This document shows positions 1-5,676 of a DNA stretch of 14,375 nucleotides, piece after piece. The first letter of the stretch is position 1. Each line of letters starts with the position of its first letter. Under the pieces are notes generated by a model, which saw nothing but the letters and a program-made list of their open reading frames with translations, had not been told where the DNA came from and did no database searches. Location of the stretch: positions 1 through 14,375 of the forward strand of contig CAISYX010000132.1 of assembly GCA_903889815.1 (NCBI GenBank), in the 5' to 3' direction. Position numbers and translations under genes: made by a program. This DNA comes from an uncultured Gammaproteobacteria bacterium. GTDB taxonomy: Bacteria > Pseudomonadota > Gammaproteobacteria > Pseudomonadales > Pseudohongiellaceae.

Positions 1-39
1 CTTGCGTTTGTCATTCGCGGGAATGTCGTTCTGGTCCAT
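1..39 (-). CDS. Start of an unidentified gene, cut by the window edge
   Basis: Only the first 13 codons are visible (MDQNDIPANDKRK). The start is supported by CGAGGT at 52-47 on the minus strand, 7 bases before the ATG, and by position: the rnfH stop codon ends one base before this ATG. It therefore looks like the next gene of the NSS-ratA-rnfH operon. The fragment is hydrophilic and charged, with no signal peptide in what can be seen. I do not recognise the product. In many gammaproteobacteria bamE lies near rnfH, but this N-terminus has no lipoprotein signal and does not look like BamE. Confidence 0.5.
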   Translation of the reverse strand, partial: MDQNDIPANDKRK

Positions 40-40
40 G

Positions 41-364
41 TCATTTACCTCGATTGCCAGTCTGGGCCGAGCGCTTCTTTGCAGCGCGGCGCAAACGCGC
101 TTGCTTGGGATCGATGAGAAGTGGTCTGTAAATCTCGATGCGATCATTTGGCTGCACAATGTACTCCATCGGTGCCGGCATCGATCTACCATCGAGCAGG
201 CGAGAAAAAATGCCCAGCGACGCCGTCTCCGGCACGATCTCCGGGAACTCCTGCGCTATTGCGCTGAGCCGCACGGCATCCAGGGCCGTGGTGCCGGCTG
301 GCACCATCAGTGCCAGCAATCGCTGCACATGAGGCAGGCCATAGACCACTTCCACCGGAATCAT
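41..364 (-). CDS. rnfH: RnfH family protein (UPF0125, PasI-like)
   Basis: A 107-residue protein with the usual RnfH opening (IPVEVVYGLP, residues 2-11) and a ubiquitin-like beta-grasp pattern: the LDAVRLSAI helix near residues 28-36, then FSRLLDG and the segment NDRIEIYRPLLIDPKQARLR at about 73-92, which is the family signature. The tail is basic (RRAAKKR). The family is about 95-105 residues long, so this is full length. The ATG overlaps the ratA stop as ATGA (364-361), pointing to translational coupling. The ratA-rnfH pair is the standard arrangement; in E. coli the pair has been described as toxin-antitoxin-like (RatA/RnfH, PasT/PasI), while RnfH's molecular role is not settled. Cytosolic; identification is firm, function is not. 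Confidence 0.93.
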   Translation of the reverse strand: MIPVEVVYGLPHVQRLLALMVPAGTTALDAVRLSAIAQEFPEIVPETASLGIFSRLLDGRSMPAPMEYIVQPNDRIEIYRPLLIDPKQARLRRAAKKRSAQTGNRGK

Positions 365-804
365 TCCGCCCCACTCCCATAAAGCTGATGGGCACGATTG
401 ACCAGCGCATCCACCAGATTGTTCGCGGAATGGTTGAAGAGAGACTCCAGAGCCATGCCCACCAACCCGCCCGCAAAATCGAACTCCATGGTGAGACTCA
501 CCTTGCAGGCATTCTCAGCCAGCGGCTGAAAGCGCCACGACGCTCTGAATTTCCGGAACGGCCCTTCCACCAGAGCCATCTGCATCTCCTCTTCGGGCTT
601 GAGCAAATTGCGGGTGGTGAAGGAATAGCGCAGACCGCCCTTGCCAAGGGTCAGCTCGCCCACCACTTCTTCGTCGCTGCGGCTGATCACGCGCGCCGAC
701 TGGCAGCCCTGCATGAAAGCCGGGTAATGCTCGATGTCGTCCACCAAAGCGTACATCTGCCGGGCCGAGTACATCACCAGCGCACTGCGATCAATCAGGG
801 TCAT
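361..804 (-). CDS. ratA: RatA / COQ10-like START-domain protein (PasT)
   Basis: A 147-residue single-domain protein of the polyketide-cyclase/START (COQ10-type) fold. Visible hallmarks are RSALVMYSARQMYALVDDIEHYP near residues 6-28, the GCQSARV strand at 33-39, and the C-terminal helix LESLFNHSANNLVDALVNRA at about 118-137. Length matches the family (145-150). E. coli RatA was reported to interfere with 70S ribosome assembly, and homologues are linked to ubiquinone binding and to persistence or respiration; which applies here cannot be read from sequence. The gene overlaps the upstream transporter by ATGA (804-801) and rnfH by ATGA (364-361), so translation of all three is probably coupled. 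Confidence 0.93.
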   Translation of the reverse strand: MTLIDRSALVMYSARQMYALVDDIEHYPAFMQGCQSARVISRSDEEVVGELTLGKGGLRYSFTTRNLLKPEEEMQMALVEGPFRKFRASWRFQPLAENACKVSLTMEFDFAGGLVGMALESLFNHSANNLVDALVNRAHQLYGSGAE

Positions 805-2228
805 AGCAGACTCAGCAGATCGAAAGCGAAGTATTTTCGCGAAACTGAATTCAGAAACACAAACAGCAGTATCACTGGAATGAAGGTGCGCAGAGAAAAA
901 TTCACATACCGCTCTTCCAGTGAGCCAAGGTAGTGAGGATCACCGGTGGCAAGCTCCGCCGACATACCGCCATTGCGCCAGCGGTAGGACACCACGATGC
1001 ACACCAGGAAGCCCACGAAGGGCAGTATCACTTCAGAGAACGTGTCCGCGATCAGGTCGAAGAACGAGCGCTGCCCGCCGCCATACGGAATGAAGTCGGT
1101 GAAAAAGGGCGACATGCCGAAAGACATGGCGGCGAAGATGGCGAAAAAGCTCACCAGACACCCCTGAATCAACACAGCCTTGGTGCGGGAAATGGACCAC
1201 TCATCAACCATGTAGGAAATCGGAATTTCCAGAATCGACACCAGGGACGTAAAGGCCGCGAAGAGCACCAGCACAAAGAACACCGCGGCGGCCACACTCG
1301 CACCGAAGTAGCCTACGGAGTCCTGCATGGACAGGAAAATCTGCGGGACATAGGTGAAGACCAGTGCCACGCTGCTGGACGACAACTCGTCGGGATTGGT
1401 CGCCGGATTGAACGAGAAAATGGCCGGCAGCAGGAGCAATCCCGCCAGAAATGCCACCGAGGTGTCGGTAATGGTGACAAATCTGGTGGACTTGGGAATA
1501 TTGTCCGTGCGCGAAAAATAGGACCCATAGGTAATCATGATGCCCATGCCCAGCGACAGCGAGAAGAAGGCCTGATTGAGCGCCGCATTCACGACACCAC
1601 TGTCAAACTGACTGAAGTCAGGCACCAGATAGTAACGGATGCCCGCGATGGCGTTGTCCAGTGTCAACACAAACACCACCAGCCCGACCAGCATCACGAA
1701 CAGCGCAGGCATCAAAATGCGCGCCTGCCGTTCAATGCCTTTCTTCACGCCACTGAGGAGCACGCCGAACACCACGAATTGCAGCACCACAAAATAGAAG
1801 AACAGCGAAGGCGAATCCAGAACTTCACCAAAATTCTCAGGCCGGGCAAGTTGATCCAGCCCCCCGGTCATTGCGTCGAGAAAGTAGATGATGATCCACA
1901 CCGTCACGATGGTGTAGAACACCGCGATCATGAAAGGGGTCAGGATGGCCAGATTGCCCGCCATGCGCCAGCGGCGGTCATTGCTGGTCAGGGCCGCAAA
2001 TGCACCGACAGGATTGCGCTGCGTATGGCGCCCCATCGCCACCTCCGCCATCATCACGGGATGACAAACCAGCAGGGCAAACAGGAAGTAGACGAACAGA
2101 AACACGGCTCCGCCGTTCTTGGCGGCCAAAACGGGAAATACCACCAGATTGCCCAGGCCTACAGCCGAGCCGGCGGCTGCCAGGACGAAGCCTAGTCGGG
2201 AGCTGAACTGACCTCGCTCGATGGCCAT
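801..2228 (-). CDS. Sodium-dependent symporter of the NSS (SNF/LeuT) family
   Basis: A 475-residue inner-membrane protein with about 11-12 hydrophobic segments. TM1 carries the LeuT signature (GSAVGLGN at 20-27, then FPVLAAKNGG at 31-40), which forms the unwound sodium and substrate site. The LeuT-fold features further on (FFSLSLGMGIMITYGSYF in TM6, SLVSILEIPISYMVDEW in TM8) are also present. Substrate is probably an amino acid or related amine and is not predictable. The arginine of the usual N-[LI]-W-R-F-P motif (Arg30 in LeuT, extracellular gate) is valine here. The ATG has an AAGGA ribosome site 6 bases upstream. It is the first gene of an operon with ratA and rnfH (ATGA overlap at 804-801), and sits between ratA and smpB, which are often direct neighbours. 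Confidence 0.93.
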   Translation of the reverse strand: MAIERGQFSSRLGFVLAAAGSAVGLGNLVVFPVLAAKNGGAVFLFVYFLFALLVCHPVMMAEVAMGRHTQRNPVGAFAALTSNDRRWRMAGNLAILTPFMIAVFYTIVTVWIIIYFLDAMTGGLDQLARPENFGEVLDSPSLFFYFVVLQFVVFGVLLSGVKKGIERQARILMPALFVMLVGLVVFVLTLDNAIAGIRYYLVPDFSQFDSGVVNAALNQAFFSLSLGMGIMITYGSYFSRTDNIPKSTRFVTITDTSVAFLAGLLLLPAIFSFNPATNPDELSSSSVALVFTYVPQIFLSMQDSVGYFGASVAAAVFFVLVLFAAFTSLVSILEIPISYMVDEWSISRTKAVLIQGCLVSFFAIFAAMSFGMSPFFTDFIPYGGGQRSFFDLIADTFSEVILPFVGFLVCIVVSYRWRNGGMSAELATGDPHYLGSLEERYVNFSLRTFIPVILLFVFLNSVSRKYFAFDLLSLL

Positions 2229-2282
2229 GAAAAATCCTTTGATCTCAATTACTTGGTTTTATTGGGCGGCACGTTGCGAGCG

Positions 2283-2291
2283 ATTCTATCA
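2283..2291 (-). promoter_or_regulatory. Extended -10 promoter for the NSS-ratA-rnfH operon
   Basis: On the minus strand the sequence reads TGATAGAAT, a TGn extended -10 followed by a good -10 hexamer (TAGAAT, 2288-2283). There is no convincing -35, which is common with extended -10 promoters. Transcription would begin near 2276, giving a leader of about 48 bases before the ATG at 2228. It lies in the 118-base divergent gap with smpB. Confidence 0.5.
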
Positions 2292-2304
2292 GCTTCGCTG
2301 CGCT

Positions 2305-2313
2305 TGTAGGAGC
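2305..2313 (+). repeat. REP-like fragment (TGTAGGAGC)
   Basis: TGTAGGAGC is the conserved opening of the REP element seen complete at 2867-2890. Here the hairpin half is missing; the sequence continues into a C-run. It is probably a decayed or partial copy, and a chance match cannot be excluded. It sits in the divergent NSS/smpB promoter region. Confidence 0.35.
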
Positions 2314-2332
2314 CTGCCCCCCAACTTGTGGG

Positions 2333-2338
2333 TATAAT
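2333..2338 (+). promoter_or_regulatory. Consensus -10 (TATAAT) for smpB
   Basis: A perfect TATAAT lies 8 bases before the smpB start codon. Transcription from it would begin near 2343-2347, that is at or within a few bases of the ATG at 2347. No purine-rich ribosome site precedes that ATG (the bases are GCCGCCCC), consistent with a leaderless or nearly leaderless transcript. No good -35 is visible at 16-18 bases. Confidence 0.5.
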
Positions 2339-2346
2339 GCCGCCCC

Positions 2347-2829
2347 ATGGCCAAATCCGGAAAGTCCAAGACAGCTGACACCAATATCTGCCGCAACAAG
2401 CGTGCCCTCCATGATTACTTCATCGAAGAGTCGTTTGAGGCGGGCATGGTGCTGCTTGGCTGGGAAGTCAAAAGCATGCGCGAGAAGAAAGTGCAGCTCA
2501 TTGACAGCTACGTCATCATCAAGGATGGCGAGGCCTGGCTGCTGGGCTGCAACATCACGCCGCTGAACACCGCCAGCACCCATGTGGTCTGCGAGCCCGA
2601 CCGCTCCCGCAAACTGCTGCTAAGCAAGAAGGAACTGGCGCGCCTGTTCGCCAAGATCCAGCAGAAGGGCTACACCAGCGTCTGCACCAGCATCTATTGG
2701 AAAGGCCATCTGATCAAATGTCAGGTGGCACTGGCCAAAGGCAAGCAGGAACACGACAAGCGCAATGTGGAGAAGGACCGCGAATGGGCCATCGAGAAGC
2801 AGCGCGTAGTGCGGCACGCCCATCGTTGA
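2347..2829 (+). CDS. smpB: SsrA-binding protein SmpB
   Basis: A 160-residue protein with all SmpB hallmarks: NKRALHDYFIEESFEAG at about 17-33, the GWEVKSMR core at about 38-45, the LLGCNITPLNTAS stretch, and the C-terminal tail GKQEHDKRN then EKDREW, which in known SmpB enters the ribosomal mRNA channel. SmpB binds the tRNA-like part of tmRNA and delivers it to stalled ribosomes for trans-translation. Its RNA partner ssrA lies 1.7 kb downstream on the same strand. No Shine-Dalgarno is visible and a TATAAT lies 8 bases upstream, so initiation may be leaderless. The next in-frame Met is inside the conserved core, so this start is the only reasonable one. Confidence 0.98.
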   Translation: MAKSGKSKTADTNICRNKRALHDYFIEESFEAGMVLLGWEVKSMREKKVQLIDSYVIIKDGEAWLLGCNITPLNTASTHVVCEPDRSRKLLLSKKELARLFAKIQQKGYTSVCTSIYWKGHLIKCQVALAKGKQEHDKRNVEKDREWAIEKQRVVRHAHR

Positions 2830-2845
2830 CAGGAGAGGTGTTGGC

Positions 2846-2890
2846 GCTTGCCTGTTGAAGCTTGCCTGTAGGAGCTTGCTTGCAAGCGAA
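2846..2890 (+). repeat. 14-bp tandem repeat leading into a REP hairpin
   Basis: GCTTGCCTGTTGAA (2846-2859) is followed directly by GCTTGCCTGTAGGA (2860-2873) and a third partial unit GCTTGC (2874-2879). The second and third units form a Pseudomonas-type REP sequence (2867-2890) starting TGTAGGAGC and ending AAGCGAA, with stem GCTTG (2874-2878) pairing CAAGC (2883-2887) round a CTTG loop. It fills most of the 83-base gap between the convergent smpB and Hsp70-like genes, where a REP may also dampen read-through. Confidence 0.75.
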
Positions 2891-2912
2891 TCTTTGGTGC
2901 GCGTTGCAGGCG

Positions 2913-4382
2913 CTACCCGCGCGGCGTGCTCTCCCGTGTAAACCCCAGCCCGCGGTACTCCGCAATAGCCAGTCCAGCTGCCACACTCGTGAACGGATCG
3001 TGGTCCTGCACCCGACCAGGGAAGCGCGCCTCCAGCAGGCGCCGCACCGCCGGAATCAGCGATGACCCGCCCGTGCTGACCACGTCGTCAATCTGCTCCG
3101 GCAGGCAGTGCGCCTGCGCAAGCGTATCGGCCACGGCCTGATCGAACTGGGCCAGGTGGTGCGCGATGATGGCTTCGAACTGCGCGCGCGTCACAGTCAG
3201 TTCGATGTCCAGATCGGGAATGTCCAGCACGGCGCTCTCAGCACTGGACAGCGCCGCCTTGACCTCACGCAATGACTGGAATACCAGGTAGCTCAGGTTG
3301 GAGGTGATCAGCGTGTAAAGCCGCTGGAACTTCTCTACAGCCTCGCCGCCCTGGGCGATGCAGCTGAGCAGCGGCGTGGTGTACTCATTCTGATTCAGGC
3401 GATAACTGACCGCCCAGTTCAGCAACAGATCCTCATAGTGCTCAAAAGGAAACAGCGTGACGATCTCGCGCTCGTCGCCACTGCGGCGCCAGGACTCTCC
3501 CTTGCCCAGCAGCGGAAACAGCAGCGCACGGAACAGACTTTGATCCAAGTGATCGCCGCCCAGGCCCACGCCGTGAATGGAGAGCACTTCGAAGGCATCG
3601 GCGTGGCGCTGCAGCACACACAGGTCCAGCGTGCCACCCCCGAAATCCACCGCCAGCAGGCGTCCAGGCTGCACGGTAGGGAAGGCATGCATGTAGCTCA
3701 GAGCAGCCGCCATGGGCTCGGGATAGAACACTTGGCGCGTGAAGCCGGCATGAGCCGCCGCTTCCGACAGACGCTCCAGCGCCACTGTGTTGTGCTGCGC
3801 CTCGCGCCCTTCGAAATTGACCGGGTGCCCCAGACAGGCATGATCGGGCTCCCCCACGGTTGGCGCTTCCCGCCCTGCCCATTCCCGCAAGCGTTGCCGC
3901 ATGGCCAGCAGCAGAGGCGTCACCAGCGCCACTGGCCGAAAGGCTTTCTCGAACACCATCAGGCGGGTCAGCGAGGCATTGCCAAGCAGACGTTTCACGC
4001 CTCGAAACAAGCGGCCTTTCTCGCCCACGTCGACAAACGCCTGCCCGAACACCTGCTCGCTGCCCGACAGTGCCGGCAATCCTTCTTCGTCCAGCTGACC
4101 CGTGCCGGTGCGCGCCTCACCCAGCACTTCCGCCGCGAGCTGCACGCGGCGGCCGCGATTGTCTGCGATGTAGCGGTCGATGGCCGCCTGACCCGTGCAC
4201 ACCTGGAACTGGCGGTCGATGTGGACGGCCGAGGGCGTCGTGACCCCGGAGCCTTCCAGCGGCACGCAGACCAGCCGCTCGCCATCGAACACCGCCAGTA
4301 CGCTGTTGCTGGTGCCATAGTCCAGCCCGATGCCTGCGGTGCGCGGCATAGGGGGAGACGAAGTGGAAGGCGTGTGAGCCAT
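2913..4382 (-). CDS. yegD: YegD-like Hsp70-family ATPase, no substrate-binding domain
   Basis: A 489-residue protein with the actin/Hsp70 ATPase fold: phosphate-1 motif GLDYGTSNS (19-27), phosphate-2 motif LAVDFGGGTLDL (243-254), GVGLGGDHLD (271-280), and adenosine motif VVSTGGSSLIP (434-444). DnaK-type proteins carry a further beta-sandwich and lid of over 200 residues; here the chain stops right after the ATPase core, as in E. coli YegD (about 450 residues). It is therefore a stand-alone Hsp70-like ATPase of unknown client. The start at 4382 has only a weak GGAT site; an alternative ATG at 4349 lacks any. The first 15 residues are poorly conserved and Ser/Pro-rich. It is convergent with smpB and divergent from ssrA, so it splits the trans-translation pair. 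Confidence 0.88.
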   Translation of the reverse strand: MAHTPSTSSPPMPRTAGIGLDYGTSNSVLAVFDGERLVCVPLEGSGVTTPSAVHIDRQFQVCTGQAAIDRYIADNRGRRVQLAAEVLGEARTGTGQLDEEGLPALSGSEQVFGQAFVDVGEKGRLFRGVKRLLGNASLTRLMVFEKAFRPVALVTPLLLAMRQRLREWAGREAPTVGEPDHACLGHPVNFEGREAQHNTVALERLSEAAAHAGFTRQVFYPEPMAAALSYMHAFPTVQPGRLLAVDFGGGTLDLCVLQRHADAFEVLSIHGVGLGGDHLDQSLFRALLFPLLGKGESWRRSGDEREIVTLFPFEHYEDLLLNWAVSYRLNQNEYTTPLLSCIAQGGEAVEKFQRLYTLITSNLSYLVFQSLREVKAALSSAESAVLDIPDLDIELTVTRAQFEAIIAHHLAQFDQAVADTLAQAHCLPEQIDDVVSTGGSSLIPAVRRLLEARFPGRVQDHDPFTSVAAGLAIAEYRGLGFTRESTPRG

Positions 4383-4532
4383 GGGTGATCCAGTGCGTGA
4401 AAAAGAAGACTAGCCAACAGTGACAGTCTGGCTTTATAGCACAGGCCCCGAAGTGAGGCGACCCACTCCCGACGCAGGCTCGCTGTGCGGGCTGACTTGC
4501 AAAATGAAGGCTCGGCCCCATTGTAGTAGCCG

Positions 4533-4541
4533 TGCTAGACT
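4533..4541 (+). promoter_or_regulatory. Extended -10 promoter of ssrA
   Basis: TGCTAGACT is a TGn extended -10 with hexamer TAGACT (4536-4541). It would start transcription near 4548, about 7 bases before the mature tmRNA 5' end at 4555, leaving a short leader for RNase P to remove. No clear -35 was found. Confidence 0.5.
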
Positions 4542-4554
4542 GCACACACTTTAC

Positions 4555-4912
4555 GGGGGCGCTTTGGATTCGACGCCGGTATCAAACCCTGAGGTGCATG
4601 TCGAGAGGGTATGGACTCTCGTAAATCAATTCATGCAACTTCATAGTTGCCAACGACGATAGCTACGCTCTAGCCGCTTAGTGCGGTTAGCGGTCACCCC
4701 GGGATGCCTGTAAACCGGTGTTTTTGTGACTGTCATATAGAACAGGATCGCCAGCCTAGCGCGCCCAGCGCGAAGCAGCTAAAAGTACTGGGCTCGCCCA
4801 AGCCACCCTGCCCGTCGGGCCGGTACGGGTTAACTTAATAGACGACGCTAAACATGTAGATCCAAAGGCAGCGGACTGACGGACGGGGGTTCAAATCCCC
4901 CCGCCTCCACCA
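4555..4912 (+). ncRNA. ssrA: tmRNA (one-piece, 358 nt)
   Basis: The 5' end GGGGGCG (4555-4561) pairs with CGCCTCC (4902-4908) to form a 7-bp acceptor stem with one G-U pair, followed by discriminator A and an encoded CCA (4910-4912). The hallmark GGATTCGACG follows the 5' strand, and the T-arm is perfect (GGGGG at 4885-4889, loop TTCAAAT, CCCCC at 4897-4901). The tag frame begins at GCC (4649) and encodes ANDDSYALAA then TAG. tmRNA with SmpB frees stalled ribosomes and tags the broken product for ClpXP/ClpAP-type proteases through the C-terminal LAA. Length is typical for a one-piece bacterial tmRNA. A strong terminator follows 8 bases later. Confidence 0.97.
4649..4681 (+). other. tmRNA tag-peptide reading frame (ANDDSYALAA)
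   Basis: The resume codon is GCC at 4649-4651 and the stop TAG is at 4679-4681. The encoded tag ANDDSYALAA has the protease-recognised ALAA end. A serine stands where the commonly quoted gammaproteobacterial tags have asparagine (ANDENYALAA, ANDDNYALAA). Confidence 0.93.
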
Positions 4913-4920
4913 AATAAAAT

Positions 4921-4955
4921 GGCCCGTGCTTCCGTCAGGAAGTACGGGCCTTTTT
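4921..4955 (+). terminator. Rho-independent terminator of ssrA
   Basis: GGCCCGTGCTTCC (4921-4933) pairs with GGAAGTACGGGCC (4938-4950) over 13 bp with one G-U pair and a GTCA loop, followed by five T. The A-rich bases before the stem could also make it work on the minus strand. Confidence 0.93.
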
Positions 4956-5001
4956 GTTTGGTCGAAATCAGGGCAGAGTTTGGACCTGCATAGTTGGGTA
5001 A

Positions 5002-5098
5002 GCGCCATGAATGGCGCGTATGCCGGAAATGCAGGAGCATTTTCCGGCGCAAATCCGGCGTCGCATGACGCCCGGGCCGACGTTGGCATGCGCCACGT
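5002..5098 (+). repeat. Cluster of four consecutive hairpins
   Basis: Four stem-loops follow one another, each with a 4-base loop: GCGCCA/TGGCGC (5002-5017); GCCGGAAATGC/GCATTTTCCGGC with one bulge (5022-5048); GGCGTC/GACGCC (5057-5072, extendable by CC/GG across a bulged C); ACGTTGGC/GCCACGT with one bulge (5080-5098). The region is not obviously coding and follows the ssrA terminator. It may be an intergenic multi-hairpin repeat of the kind scattered in some marine gammaproteobacterial genomes, or a structured RNA. Confidence 0.6.
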
Positions 5099-5676
5099 GA
5101 ACGGGCGAGCCTTGGGGACCCCTCCCCCTCCTTCACTCCACCACTGCCTCTGTCAGCGCACCTTTGCAGTCTCTCACCCTCGGGTTCCGCTTTGGACGAT
5201 ACAGCGTTGATTCAAGTGCAAAACAAGCAATTTGCTCCTGTCTTCTCCCTGTCATCAAATTGCCAACCGCCTGTCACTCCGGATTCACATTCGTGTGTTG
5301 AACTCAACCCGCCAATTTTCTTTCCTTTGCAGAATCCAGGTTGAAAGTGCCGCACTCCTCTGTTTTTTATTGATTTGAGTGACACATGCTACCCGCTGGA
5401 AAAACAAATTAGCATAACGAATCTGGTCGTACTCTTCCTGCATGTGGCTCGTTCAGCTTTGCAGCACTCCTGATGAATGGTGCCATAACACCGTTGTTTG
5501 CTGCAGGCGAAGTTGCGGATACCAATTCCATTATCTCAGGCACCAACAAGAACCGCGCTGGCGTCAAGGCTCCATGGCAAAGCGTCGCATGTACCACGCC
5601 ATTCCGAAGCTGGAAGATGCGAAAGAGCAACAAAAAGTTTTATGGTTTCTTTGCATTCAAATAGAGGATTTCCCCA
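5099..5676. other. Intergenic stretch without a supportable gene
   Basis: Short frames exist on both strands here, but none has a ribosome site with recognisable protein content. The stretch is AT-richer from about 5215 on and presumably holds the promoter of the autotransporter; no -35/-10 pair with good spacing was found. The only firm signal is the AGAGGA ribosome site at 5663-5668. Confidence 0.6.

Noticed and set aside
933..2195. Long plus-strand frame opposite the NSS transporter
   Set aside because: His/Arg/Gln-rich shadow of a clear transporter gene on the other strand.
3438..4388. 316-codon plus-strand frame opposite the Hsp70-like gene
   Set aside because: Shadow of the minus-strand gene, which carries all the Hsp70 motifs in the right order.
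4835..5136. Minus-strand frames over the ssrA 3' end containing GDLNPRPS-like peptide
   Set aside because: This peptide arises from the conserved T-arm and acceptor of tmRNA/tRNA read in reverse and is a well-known false protein; no ribosome site supports it.
4885..5200. ssrA 3' end as an attachment site of a genomic island
   Set aside because: No integrase follows and no repeat of the ssrA 3' end was found downstream in the window. An island longer than the window cannot be excluded.
5205..5215. CGTTGATTCAA, resembling part of the shared promoter core
   Set aside because: The flanking half-site (GTTCATGAAG) is absent and no -10-like hexamer lies at the 28-base spacing, so it is probably chance.
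5473..5664. 63-codon frame before the autotransporter gene, with a flavoprotein-like FAAGEVAD string
   Set aside because: No ribosome site, no continued similarity on either side of the string, and two overlapping alternative frames of similar length. Treated as a chance match.
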